Assembly: GCF_002355515.1 (NCBI RefSeq)
Contig: NZ_AP014809.1
Coordinates: 4,116,501 to 4,180,500 of the forward strand
Reading direction: 5' to 3'
DNA from: Methylorubrum populi
Lineage (GTDB): Bacteria; Pseudomonadota; Alphaproteobacteria; Rhizobiales; Beijerinckiaceae
DNA: 64,000 nt
Shown: in pieces, positions 1 through 7,400 of the stretch
Position numbering within the stretch: the first letter of the stretch is position 1
Layout of the letters: every line of letters begins with the position of its first letter
Notes under the pieces: generated by a model
Database searches by the model: none
What the model was told of the DNA's origin: nothing
The model's input: the letters and a program-made list of their open reading frames with translations, nothing else
Position numbers and translations under genes: made by a program

Positions 1-159
1 CAGCTTCGTTCCCGGCGGATCGGCCGGGGCCTCGGATGCCTCGGCGGGCCCGGTGCGCTGCAGGATCGCCACGACCTCGTCGGCGGTGCCCTCCGGCGAG
101 ACAGAGGCGATGGCGGCAAGGCGCAGAAGATCGGCCGCGGAAATGCGGGTGTCGGACAT
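1..159 (-). CDS. Partial phage-associated hypothetical protein
   Basis: The first 53 codons of a leftward gene that runs off the left edge. It starts at ATG 159 with a GGAG ribosome-binding site about 7 nt upstream, and reads MSDTRISAADLLRLAAIA. It follows the next leftward gene closely and uses the same strand as the prophage late genes, so it is probably the last visible member of that operon. No family is recognised. The Ala/Pro-rich stretch near the edge could be a linker. Confidence 0.6.
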   Translation of the reverse strand, partial: MSDTRISAADLLRLAAIASVSPEGTADEVVAILQRTGPAEASEAPADPPGTKL

Positions 160-223
160 CAGTGCTTCTCCGGTTGAGGAAGCTGTCGGGCTCGGGCCGG
201 GTGGCGCGGCGAGCGGGTCGGGA

Positions 224-526
224 TCAGGCGAGTTCGAGGTTGGCCGTCTGCACCGGGAACTGGATCGTCATGCCGGAGGCGTTCACGCCCATCAGCGTCG
301 TGAGCGGCGAGAACTCGGGATCGCACAACATCACCGTGCCGACGTCGCCGGCCATGAACTCGGGCGGGATGCCGTCGCGGCGGGTGATGCGCACCCGGTC
401 GCCGACCTTGAACGGCGCCGCCCCGGTGCGCCGCAGGAACTCGGCTTGCACGTAGTTGGCGATGTCGGCCGCCGTCTCCAGCGTCGTCGTCTCCGTCGTC
501 GTGACGGCCTTGGTGAAGGTCAGCAT
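224..526 (-). CDS. Phage hypothetical protein with KOW-like segment
   Basis: A 100-residue protein. The start at ATG 526 (MLTFTKAV) is chosen over an in-frame start at 571 because GAGGAGA lies just upstream and because 571 would place the N-terminus inside the preceding gene. The middle contains KVGDRVRITRRDG followed by GDVGTV, a pattern seen in small beta-barrel KOW/SH3-like folds. No function is assigned. It sits 13 nt downstream of the gene at 540-1136 in the leftward late operon, so a virion or tail-associated role is an inference from position only. Confidence 0.6.
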   Translation of the reverse strand: MLTFTKAVTTTETTTLETAADIANYVQAEFLRRTGAAPFKVGDRVRITRRDGIPPEFMAGDVGTVMLCDPEFSPLTTLMGVNASGMTIQFPVQTANLELA

Positions 527-539
527 GTGCGGGGTCTCC

Positions 540-1136
540 TCAGAGGGCAGCAGCGCGGCTCCACAGCGCATCGAGCGCCGCGGGGTCGTAGGGATCTCCG
601 GTGGCCGGATTCGTCAGCAGCGCACCAAGCTGTTCGGTGAGCGGGAGGTGGCGCTCGTAGGAGGTGGCGGCTGCCAGCATCATGCGCGCGCCGAAACGCT
701 GACCGTCCGTGTCGGGGATCTGGTCGAGTGCATCCTCCATCGCCTGCGGAAGCTCGCCCCGAGCCGCCCAGGCCAGGGCCTCGGCTTCGGTGATGGTGCC
801 GGCGAGCGCGAGCGCCTGTGCGAACTGCCGGTCCGAGATTACAGACGGGACGGGCGGGGGACCGACCGGTGGCTCATAGGCAATGACCCCCTTTCCGTTC
901 CAGCGTCGCCGGCCAGAGTTGTTGATGAACTCGCCCCACTGCTCGTCGGTGATTGCGACCACACCATCTGGGATCGCTGGGTTTCGCCTCTCTCCGACGA
1001 CGGGGGCAACCGGCTGAGGATTGTCCTCGCTTGGCTCGGGAGCCGGCCCATAGATGGGCAGCATCAGCGGGCCATGAATATCCGCAGCAAAGAACCCGAC
1101 CGGAAACCCATCGGAGTCAAACAAACCGTACTTCAT
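540..1136 (-). CDS. Phage hypothetical protein, downstream of tail fibre
   Basis: A 198-residue protein starting at ATG 1136 (MKYGLFDSDGFPVGFF). Upstream in-frame codons overlap the tail-fibre coding region and were rejected. The N-terminal half is proline-rich and carries ITDEQWGEFI, a phrase common in tail-fibre assembly or accessory proteins. The C-terminal half is helical and Ala-rich. It begins 1 nt after the stop of the tail-fibre fusion gene, which suggests translational coupling. Placement directly after a tail fibre is typical of fibre-assembly chaperones in phages, but no diagnostic motif is seen, so this role is only a suggestion. Confidence 0.6.
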   Translation of the reverse strand: MKYGLFDSDGFPVGFFAADIHGPLMLPIYGPAPEPSEDNPQPVAPVVGERRNPAIPDGVVAITDEQWGEFINNSGRRRWNGKGVIAYEPPVGPPPVPSVISDRQFAQALALAGTITEAEALAWAARGELPQAMEDALDQIPDTDGQRFGARMMLAAATSYERHLPLTEQLGALLTNPATGDPYDPAALDALWSRAAAL

Positions 1137-1137
1137 T

Positions 1138-2595
1138 TCAGTACCCCCACGAGATCCAGCGGACAGGTTGATTGGCGTTGGCCGCCACCGTCCCCCCGTT
1201 GATCGCAATTCGCGTTCTGACGGCAAAGCCGCTGTTACCGAACTGGTCAGTAGTGACGAGATACACGCGATCTCCCGGTGTACCCCCTTCCATGTAGGCT
1301 ATAGCCCCCAGGATAGAGCCCGGATAATTGGTGTTGAGCACTTGAAGATAATCGCTAACCGTCGGCACAGCCCGCCCCCACTGGACGATAAATCCGCTCG
1401 GAAACTTGATATACCCGTTTGTGGTGAAGTTTTTTACAGAAAGGAAGTCGGACCATATATTTCCCAGATCGACGCCATCGACTGAGCCTTTAAGTGCATC
1501 TCCGCTCCACCCGACATAAATCTTGTTGGAGAGCTGGCCGGGGCCGCCGCCCTGTTGCACGGGCGTGAAGCCCAGCGCCGGCTGTGCCCCCGCCTCGGCG
1601 GGCGTCGGAGACACAAGCGCCTTCCCATCGGCGCGGCAGTACGCGACGACGCGCCAGTTGCCCGACCCGTCCGAGGTTGCAAGCAGACGGTCGCCGGCGC
1701 GCACGACGATGTTGGCGCCGCCCGGCAGATCAAGGCTCGTCGCACTGTGGACGAGCGTCGCGCCGGCGTCGGTGAAGCGCACGATGCGCTCCAGGTGCCG
1801 GCCAGGGCCGAACGAGTTGATGACGACCCCGGCCCCGCCTGTAATCGCGACCTTTTTCATTGGCGCCGAGCCGAGATCGACGCTGGTGCCCGACGCCATC
1901 GTGGCCGAGCCTGCGCGCAGGTCGCCCGTGCCGTTGCTGAGATCGAACAGCAGCGCATCGGTCGGCGTGGTGCCGTCCGAAAAGGCGCGCACGGCCAGCG
2001 TCTCGACGGTCGTCGTCTGCCCGCCGGTGGGTGTGTAGGTGAGCGAGCGCTGAGCGATGTCCCCCCAGGTCCGCCCTGCGATGGCAAAGGCGATGCGGGC
2101 GATCGCGGTGCTCGCCACCTTGTCCATCACGAGCTGACGCGAACCGGCGAACAACTTGGCCTCGCCGAACAGTTCGAGGAGCACCTTCGTGTCGCGGATC
2201 ATCGGCGCCAGCCGGTCCTTCGAGAAGGTCTCGGCCGCGTCGTCCTTCGGCAGCACCGCCAGAATCGGGCACGGATCGAGGTGGATGAACCGGCCGGTGA
2301 TGTTCTCGATCACGGTCGTCTTCAGCAACTGCGTGCACGCCATCAGCGTCATCTTGCTGACGCCGGGCTCGGTCGCCCACAGCATCGGCCCGCGCGCCAC
2401 CTCGACCTTCGCGGTGATGAACTTGCCGCCGTTCGAGCTTTCCTTGCTCAGGCGCCGGTACTTCTCGGCCCACTGCACCACGTCGAGGTTCGGCGGCGGG
2501 GTCGCGCCCCGGCGCCAGGAACGCCTAAGACTGCTGGTGTCGAGATAGGTCGAGGTCGGTGGGCTCGCCGAGTTCGGCGAGGTGCTTGTTGACAT
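1138..2595 (-). CDS. Terminase large subunit (GpA-type) N-terminus fused to tail fibre C-terminus
   Basis: 485 residues made of two unrelated parts. Residues about 37-142 resemble the start of GpA/lambda-type terminase large subunits: VVQWAEKYRRLSKES, then a motor-like segment, then LPKDDAAETFSKDRLAPMIRD. From about residue 147 it becomes a tail fibre, with repeats such as TLVHSATSLDLPGGANIVV and SGNWRVVAYCRADGKAL typical of alphaproteobacterial phage fibres. It ends in a gp53-like fibre C-terminal domain finishing PVRWISWGY. The terminase ATPase remainder and nuclease, and all of portal, capsid and tail assembly, are missing between the halves. The simplest reading is an in-frame deletion with its junction near 2150-2175. 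The start at 2595 overlaps the terminase small gene by 71 nt. Confidence 0.8.
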   Translation of the reverse strand: MSTSTSPNSASPPTSTYLDTSSLRRSWRRGATPPPNLDVVQWAEKYRRLSKESSNGGKFITAKVEVARGPMLWATEPGVSKMTLMACTQLLKTTVIENITGRFIHLDPCPILAVLPKDDAAETFSKDRLAPMIRDTKVLLELFGEAKLFAGSRQLVMDKVASTAIARIAFAIAGRTWGDIAQRSLTYTPTGGQTTTVETLAVRAFSDGTTPTDALLFDLSNGTGDLRAGSATMASGTSVDLGSAPMKKVAITGGAGVVINSFGPGRHLERIVRFTDAGATLVHSATSLDLPGGANIVVRAGDRLLATSDGSGNWRVVAYCRADGKALVSPTPAEAGAQPALGFTPVQQGGGPGQLSNKIYVGWSGDALKGSVDGVDLGNIWSDFLSVKNFTTNGYIKFPSGFIVQWGRAVPTVSDYLQVLNTNYPGSILGAIAYMEGGTPGDRVYLVTTDQFGNSGFAVRTRIAINGGTVAANANQPVRWISWGY

Positions 2596-3187
2596 AGTCG
2601 CTCAGCACCTGCGTCAGCTCGCGGGCGTCGATCTTGAGTTCATCGGCCATCTCGATCGCCACGCGGGCCGGCCACGCGATCCAGGCGTCCCGAATGGCCC
2701 GCGCCTCGTCGAAGAACGCGGCCTCGGCGGCGGCGCGGTCGACGAGCAGGCCTTGCTTGACCGCGTGCTCCTGCTTGCGGAGCAGGCCGAGGTAGTTCTC
2801 CTTCCGCTGCGCGGCCTGGGCCAGCGGCAGGTTCGGGTTCTCCGGATCGAACTCGACCGGATCGGACCCGGCCTCGTCGTTCACCGGTTGCGGCGCGGCC
2901 GGGGCCGGGCGCGGCGCTGCGGCGGGGCGAGCGGGCTTTCCAACCGGCTCCTCGTCTTGCGGAATGGCCCGCACCGGACGGTGCGTGGTGCCGCCGCGGT
3001 AGGTCGCCGGACGCTGGTCGAGGTTCCACTCGGTGGCGTCTACGTCGACCTTGCCGTCATCGGTCAGCGAGAGGAGACCCTGCCCCTTCCACTTCGTGAC
3101 GATCGCCTTGGACACGCCGCGGTGCCGGGCGAACTCGGCTTGGCTCATCACGGTCGGCAAGCGTTCACCCCTGCGTTCACCGTTCAC
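2525..3187 (-). CDS. Phage terminase small subunit (Nu1-like)
   Basis: 220 residues. The N-terminus (about 14-45, MSQAEFARHRGVSKAIVTKWK) is a winged-helix DNA-binding motif like lambda Nu1. A Pro/Ala linker (80-105) follows, then a helical region with AQRKENYLGLLRKQE and VNKHLAELGEP near the end that would contact the large subunit. Its job in the family is to recognise packaging sites. The gene lies immediately upstream of the terminase large fragment and overlaps it. The start is uncertain: GTG 3187 is the longest, but AGGGGTGA lies downstream of it and could serve TTG 3160 or ATG 3148. The longest form starts inside a CGTTCAC tandem repeat. Confidence 0.8.
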   Translation of the reverse strand: MNGERRGERLPTVMSQAEFARHRGVSKAIVTKWKGQGLLSLTDDGKVDVDATEWNLDQRPATYRGGTTHRPVRAIPQDEEPVGKPARPAAAPRPAPAAPQPVNDEAGSDPVEFDPENPNLPLAQAAQRKENYLGLLRKQEHAVKQGLLVDRAAAEAAFFDEARAIRDAWIAWPARVAIEMADELKIDARELTQVLSDYVNKHLAELGEPTDLDLSRHQQS

Positions 3188-3194
3188 CGTTCAC
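3162..3194. repeat. CGTTCAC tandem repeat at terminase small start
   Basis: The heptamer CGTTCAC occurs at 3162-3168 and then three times head to tail at 3174-3194. On the minus strand each unit reads GTGAACG, so each copy carries a potential GTG start. Because the period is 7, copy-number changes would shift which GTG is in frame with the terminase small gene. It may be simple slippage sequence or a packaging-site (cos/pac) element; lambdoid phages keep such sites beside the terminase small gene. Confidence 0.5.
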
Positions 3195-3431
3195 GGGTTT
3201 TCGGACCCTGGCGCTAGAAATGAACGGGGCCCCGACCACCCGTATAGATTTGGGCGTCTCAGGGTCCCCCGAAAGGAGTAGGGGCTAGAGTGCTCGCGGG
3301 TCGGAGCACTGCTCTTCAGCCCGCGCACTCTCTGCTCTGAGATTGAACAGAAGCAGTATTCTGCAGTTAACGGCCTACCCGCCGGCCGTCTCGCCTCGGG
3401 CCCGGCGCCAGGGGATGGGAGGCAAAAACCC

Positions 3432-3671
3432 ATGCCCGACAAAGCCAAGCGCGCCGAGCTCGCTCAAAAGGCTCTCGACGCCTACCTGCAAGAGCACTCC
3501 GGTATCCGACGTTGGTGCCATCCACGAGAGTCGGACGTCATCGGAGAGTGTGACATCGTCGATCTCGTCACTGACCTGATGCTCTTGGCCGAAGCGAAAG
3601 GTCACGATCCTTGCGGCGTGATCCGGAAGGTCGAAGCACACCTACAAGCGGAGTCTGGGCTGAGTTGCTGA
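3432..3671 (+). CDS. Small hypothetical protein
   Basis: 79 residues, starting at ATG 3432 with GGGAGG 7-12 nt upstream. The sequence (MPDKAKRAELAQKALDAYL, ending AEAKGHDPCGVIRKVEAHL) is helical and soluble, with no membrane segment. It is the first of a run of short rightward genes opposite to the phage late operon, so it marks the start of the cargo segment. I do not recognise the family. Confidence 0.6.
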   Translation: MPDKAKRAELAQKALDAYLQEHSGIRRWCHPRESDVIGECDIVDLVTDLMLLAEAKGHDPCGVIRKVEAHLQAESGLSC

Positions 3672-3739
3672 TCCCGCAGCCTTAGAAACCTCGCCTAGAG
3701 GCTGTTGGTGACCCGACAACTAGCGTGCCATACCGCGCC

Positions 3740-3937
3740 ATGAACAACGAAGTGCCACACCCCTATTCCGTCACGGTCGAGCCGCTGAAGAAACCAGAAG
3801 GCCAGTTCGGCTGGGCCCTCAGGAAGCACGGCAAGCTGACCGAACGCTCCGACCGCTCCTTCACCAGCGAGGCTAAGGCCTATGAGAGCGCCTTGAAGGC
3901 CATCGAGCGCGAACAGACTGGCTTCGGGAGCCGGTAG
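3740..3937 (+). CDS. Small hypothetical protein
   Basis: 65 residues from ATG 3740 (MNNEVPHPYSVTVEPL); a GTG at 3725 would add five residues. The composition is a short beta segment (YSVTVEP, GQFGWALRKHG) followed by a helix (SEAKAYESALKAIER). This resembles the small beta-beta-alpha stress or unknown proteins common in methylobacteria, where a W-x-hydrophobic-R strand is followed by an Ala-rich helix. Function unknown. It is the second gene of the rightward cargo run. Confidence 0.6.
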   Translation: MNNEVPHPYSVTVEPLKKPEGQFGWALRKHGKLTERSDRSFTSEAKAYESALKAIEREQTGFGSR

Positions 3938-3988
3938 ATCGCATCAACGCGTTGTCAGGGGCTGCGCAACTACCAAGGAGCCGTCCCC

Positions 3989-4312
3989 GTGTATGTCCGT
4001 GCCACCTTGCTTCTCTTGGCCCTCTCCTCGACCTCCGAGGCCGCTCCCTTCGACAATCTCAAGGCCGACCTCGCATCCTGCCTCCGCTTCGAGATGGAGG
4101 GGAGCAGGGGGCGGGGGCAGGCGAGAGGTGGCGCTGAGTACGCGCTTCAGCGGTGTGCCTACGAGGTCGAACGGCTCGATCGAGCAGACGGGCGCCGGCT
4201 AAGAGGCGATCAAGGTCTGAGCCCGTCGACTTGGTCTGTGCTTAGAAGCGTCTTCGGCGCCGGCAACCGTGGCGGGACTTCAAGGAGAGACCGCGTCAGG
4301 AACCGGATTTAA
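3989..4312 (+). CDS. Putative small exported protein
   Basis: 107 residues from GTG 3989, supported by AAGGAG at 3975-3980 with 8 nt spacing. The first 18 residues (MYVRATLLLLALSSTSEA) look like a Sec signal peptide with cleavage after SEA. The next 45 residues, including two cysteines (SCLRFEM, RCAYEV), could form a small disulphide-bonded periplasmic domain. The last 40 residues are Arg/Gly-rich and low in complexity, which may mean that the 3' end is frameshifted. Function unknown. Confidence 0.45.
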   Translation: MYVRATLLLLALSSTSEAAPFDNLKADLASCLRFEMEGSRGRGQARGGAEYALQRCAYEVERLDRADGRRLRGDQGLSPSTWSVLRSVFGAGNRGGTSRRDRVRNRI

Positions 4313-4363
4313 CGCTGAAACTTGGCTCCTTGAGCCGGCGCGAGGCCGGCAGAGAGGTCTGCC

Positions 4364-4573
4364 ATGTCGAGCGACACCCATAAGCATCACAAACTCCTCA
4401 GCGCTGTGAAGGCTGCTCAGGGCACACAGGACGGGTCTTTCGAGACGGCTGTGACGCGGGCATTGGAGCACGTCTTCGAGCACTTGGACCGGCTGAATTC
4501 TCACGTCTCGACCGGTGGTCCTGACGGCGAGGATCGTCCGCTCAAGCCCGATGAGTCTCCCACCCTCCGCTGA
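4364..4573 (+). CDS. Small hypothetical protein
   Basis: 69 residues from ATG 4364, with AGAGAGG about 8 nt upstream. The protein is hydrophilic and helical (SAVKAAQGTQDGSFETAVTR, then HVFEHLDRLNSHV) with a His-rich N-terminus (THKHHK). There is no signal peptide or membrane segment. It is an isolated rightward gene between the putative exported protein and the Gly-rich secreted pair. Function unknown. Confidence 0.55.
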   Translation: MSSDTHKHHKLLSAVKAAQGTQDGSFETAVTRALEHVFEHLDRLNSHVSTGGPDGEDRPLKPDESPTLR

Positions 4574-4729
4574 TTGGCAGGAATTCCAATCCTCACGGTG
4601 ATGCGCAGCGCCAACCACTCCGTCTACGTCTCCGCCGAATGCTCACTAGGGCGCTACGGTCAGTGGTCTGAACGAAGCTGACAGCCCTGCGTTGCTCCTG
4701 CTCAACGACGAACAGGGATGGAAACGGTC

Positions 4730-5029
4730 ATGCAATCGAAGACATTGGCGCTTGCCGCCGCGCTGACGCTTGCCCTCTCGGGTGCCGCTCTAGCTCAGAC
4801 GCCTTCCGGCGGAGGGAGCGCCGAAGGCAACATGAACAACCCCGGCAGCGTGAAGAGCAATTCCGAGAAGGCCATGGAGCGCTCGACCGGTTCAGCTACC
4901 GGCGCCGCGACTGGAAACAAGATGGCGCCGGCGGCTCCGGGTGCTGCCGGCGGGACCGCCGGCGGAAGCATGGGAGCCAGCGGTAGTGCAGGCACCAGCG
5001 GTGCTGGCGGGACGGGTGGCGGTCGCTAA
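4730..5029 (+). CDS. Gly/Ala-rich secreted small protein
   Basis: 99 residues from ATG 4730 (MQSKTLALAAALTLALSG); an alternative ATG at 4718 would add four residues. Residues 1-23 are a clear Sec signal peptide ending AALAQ. The mature part is almost entirely Gly, Ser, Ala and Thr with scattered Asn and Lys, so it is predicted to be disordered. It is followed 66 nt later by a shorter paralogue with nearly the same signal-peptide end (GAALAQ). Likely periplasmic or extracellular; role unknown. Confidence 0.65.
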   Translation: MQSKTLALAAALTLALSGAALAQTPSGGGSAEGNMNNPGSVKSNSEKAMERSTGSATGAATGNKMAPAAPGAAGGTAGGSMGASGSAGTSGAGGTGGGR

Positions 5030-5095
5030 CCGCTCAGAGGCGAACTGAAATCAACACAAGCCGCGCCTCCCAGACTGCGGCAAATGGAGAATAGC

Positions 5096-5242
5096 ATGTC
5101 GAAGATCATCACGGCGGCGCTGGCGATCGCCCTTATGACCGGTGCCGCTCTGGCTCAGGACAATGGGAGGCGCGGTGGAAACCCGAGCAACGCTGGCGGC
5201 GGCAACACGAGCACCGGCGGCGGTGGCGGATCGGGCCGCTAA
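5096..5242 (+). CDS. Gly-rich secreted micro-protein, paralogue of upstream gene
   Basis: 48 residues from ATG 5096 with GGAGA at 5086-5090. The signal peptide MSKIITAALAIALMTGAALA is followed by QDNGRRGGNPSNAGGGNT and a Gly tail. Both the signal-peptide end and the Gly-rich mature part match the 4730-5029 gene, so the two appear to be tandem paralogues of a small exported family. Its 48 codons fall under common gene-length cut-offs, so it is easily missed. Confidence 0.6.
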   Translation: MSKIITAALAIALMTGAALAQDNGRRGGNPSNAGGGNTSTGGGGGSGR

Positions 5243-5606
5243 GCAGTTTGGTGAGAAAGCCCCGCAGCGGGTCATCCGCTCGGGGCGCATCTTTCCAATC
5301 GTGAGAAGCGGCAGGGCCTATGGCGGCCTCACGTCCGTTCTCGCGCTCAGCCCGTGCATATTCTTCGTCGACTGGCGCAGGCAGAACAATAGCGGCTGCC
5401 TATCCTAAGTCAACGGCGCGATAGGTATCGCCCGGCTCTATGCGCATCCTCGCTGACCCCGACGGCGTACCAGCGGGCAGTGAAAGACCGCTGAGGGTGG
5501 GGAGCGGCTGTTCGCCAATGACAGCACGAGCGTCTGGACGTAAGCCCACGTGGGCTGCTCCGCAGAACGATTGGCCTCGTGCAGGTCAGGACCCTCGCGG
5601 TGCCGG
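5243..5606. other. No gene seen
   Basis: 364 bases between the Gly-rich micro-protein and the leftward DUF6894 gene. Open frames here lack ribosome-binding sites and protein-like composition. I see no RNA gene or strong hairpin. Confidence 0.5.
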
Positions 5607-5858
5607 TCATTCCATGTCGAGCCGCAGTCGTGTACGGAAATGTATCTTCCCAGCCTCATCCCGAACCTGTGCCGCGATGTGCCGCTCCCGCGCCTGCATC
5701 ATCGCAGAGAGGCGAGTCGGCCCGTGCAAAGCCTCGCGCGCAAGCTCAGGGAGCAGGGCCACGGCGGCCTCACAAGCATCTTTTAAGTCGCTGAACTCAA
5801 ACCCGTCCTCGTCACGCATAAACCTGTCAGCGTCAGTGACGTCGATGTAGAAGAGCAT
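5607..5858 (-). CDS. DUF6894 family protein
   Basis: 83 residues from ATG 5858 (MLFYIDVTDADRF), preceded by GAGG 6 nt upstream; the longer frame to 5939 adds an unlikely Arg-rich N-terminus. The order (short N-terminal strand, RDEDGFEFSDLKDACEAA helix, long helix, then VRDEAGKIHFRTRLRL strands) is that of the small DUF6894 proteins that are abundant in methylobacteria and other Rhizobiales. Their function is unknown. A second DUF6894 gene lies at 8114-8347 behind a Crp regulator, so the family recurs in this regulator cluster. Confidence 0.75.
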   Translation of the reverse strand: MLFYIDVTDADRFMRDEDGFEFSDLKDACEAAVALLPELAREALHGPTRLSAMMQARERHIAAQVRDEAGKIHFRTRLRLDME

Positions 5859-6008
5859 GGCAGCCTCAAGTCTCGTAGACGCCACTCTGCCCCGCTCCAC
5901 CGCCGGCGTCGTTAACCTATCCAGGCCGTCATTTTGCAACTCTGCCGCATCAGAAGCTGCCTTAGAAGCTTCTTACCTCGGCTCGGCGTCACACTTGGAA
6001 ATGGTCCT

Positions 6009-6755
6009 CTAGGACGCTGCCAACGCCGCGAGCCCTGCACGGTCGAGAAGGCGTAGTTGCCCACCTTTGAACTCGATCACGCCCGACTGGCGCAGTTCCC
6101 GCAGAACGCGGCTGACATGGACGGTGGTCACACCGATGCACTCGGCCAGATCGAGTTGCGTCAGCCGTAATGTGCAGGCATGTCGCTCCCCATGCCCGAC
6201 AGCGTGCAGCCGTTCAGCAATTTCGTAAAACAGGCGTGCTAGACGCTCGGTGGCCGAGCAGACCCCAAGCGCCGCCAGCCAGCCTCGGCTGCGGGCTTCG
6301 GCTTCAAGCCTGGCTCGGCGCAACGCCAGCTCAATGGTGGGATGCGTGTTGGTCAGATCCTCCAGCATCGCGCGCGGCACTCGCGCCACTCGGCAGGACG
6401 AAAGAGTGGCGATGCCATGATCCCAGCGCTCCAGATGGATCAGGTCCGAGTCGCACAGGTCTCCCGGTAGCAGCAGGGCGAGGATCTGCCGAGCGCCTGA
6501 GGCCTTCTGCAAATACCGGCAGGCGATCCCGTCCAGCACGAGGAAAGCAACGTCCGCCACCTCGCCGTCACGCACAAGGTCTGTGTGGGAGGCAACTGCC
6601 GCAGCGCGGCTGACGAGTTCAGCCAAGGCGGCACGATCGTTGCCCGACAGCGACGCAAAAGCCGTGAGACGGGCCGCAAACGGATCGATGGCGCCATCGT
6701 ATTCCGGTGACGAGCGATGTAGCGGTGCGCTGATCAGGCTCTGCAGGCTGCTCAT
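6009..6755 (-). CDS. Crp/Fnr family transcriptional regulator
   Basis: 248 residues. An N-terminal cyclic-nucleotide-binding-like jelly roll (about 25-145, with VLDGIACRYLQKASGARQ and LPGDLCDSD) precedes a C-terminal helix-turn-helix (about 190-225, RLTQLDLAECIGVTTVHVSRVLRELRQSG). There are no Fnr-type cysteines. The start at ATG 6755 overlaps the stop of the receiver gene upstream (TGATG), with GAAGGG as a ribosome-binding site, so the two are probably translated together. The ligand cannot be predicted. One of three Crp/Fnr genes within 3.2 kb. Confidence 0.85.
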   Translation of the reverse strand: MSSLQSLISAPLHRSSPEYDGAIDPFAARLTAFASLSGNDRAALAELVSRAAAVASHTDLVRDGEVADVAFLVLDGIACRYLQKASGARQILALLLPGDLCDSDLIHLERWDHGIATLSSCRVARVPRAMLEDLTNTHPTIELALRRARLEAEARSRGWLAALGVCSATERLARLFYEIAERLHAVGHGERHACTLRLTQLDLAECIGVTTVHVSRVLRELRQSGVIEFKGGQLRLLDRAGLAALAAS

Positions 6756-7171
6756 CACGCTGCCCTTCCATCCGGCAATGCCAGCACAGACGCAACGACG
6801 TCTTGTGCTAGGACCGGCTCGTAAAGAAGTACGTCCACCGGCACCCCGCCTGTGGCGTCCGGCGAACCGTGAGCGACGAAAGGGATGCTACGCAGCCGCA
6901 GTGACACGATCAGATTCGCGCCCGCCTCATCGCCCTGCAGCAGTCCGATCACGACGTAGTCAGGTGACACGTGCGGGAGCAATGTCAGTCCAGATGCCGC
7001 ATCTGGCAAGGGGCCGAATACACGTAGACCAGCCCCCTTAAGCGCATCAGCCAAATCGAGGCCGACGACCGGATCCGGTTCGATCAGGAGCAAGAGCGGA
7101 CCGATACCGGTTTCGCCTGACGACCCCAGACGTATGTTCGGCCGCGCTTGAATGGGATCCAGATGCACCAT
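6755..7171 (-). CDS. Degenerate response-regulator receiver protein
   Basis: 138 residues with a single CheY-like receiver domain (about 25-130): LLLLIEPDPVVGLDLADALK, then PDYVVIGLLQGDEAG, then IPFVAHGSPD, then DVLLYEPVLAQDVV. The phosphoacceptor Asp is replaced by Gly (G76 in VVIGLL), and the conserved KP lysine reads EP, so phosphorylation in the usual way is not possible. The N-terminal acidic pair is only partly kept (E-P-D). It overlaps the downstream Crp/Fnr gene by one nucleotide, which suggests a protein partner or an anti-regulator role. It diverges from the Crp gene at 7401. Confidence 0.75.
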   Translation of the reverse strand: MVHLDPIQARPNIRLGSSGETGIGPLLLLIEPDPVVGLDLADALKGAGLRVFGPLPDAASGLTLLPHVSPDYVVIGLLQGDEAGANLIVSLRLRSIPFVAHGSPDATGGVPVDVLLYEPVLAQDVVASVLALPDGRAA

Positions 7172-7400
7172 CTATGAACCCTATCTCGTTGACACTGCGG
7201 ACGGAATAGCGCCGGCACGCTTGGTCCAGTAGCGTACTCTCGAACCAGAGTGGCCTCTGTCCGGGATCGTACATTCCGCGTGAAGCCCCCGTGTACTTTA
7301 TGCACGCAGCACTTATATCGAAGATATCGACTGCCGACTTGTTCGGGCGCGGACGGCTAGGAGACAGCGTGCGCTCTTGCCCCAGGATGGGAGCAGGGCC

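Noticed and set aside
1..640. Long plus-strand open frames rich in Arg and Gly
   Set aside because: They are antisense to well-supported leftward genes with ribosome-binding sites and have GC-rich shadow composition.
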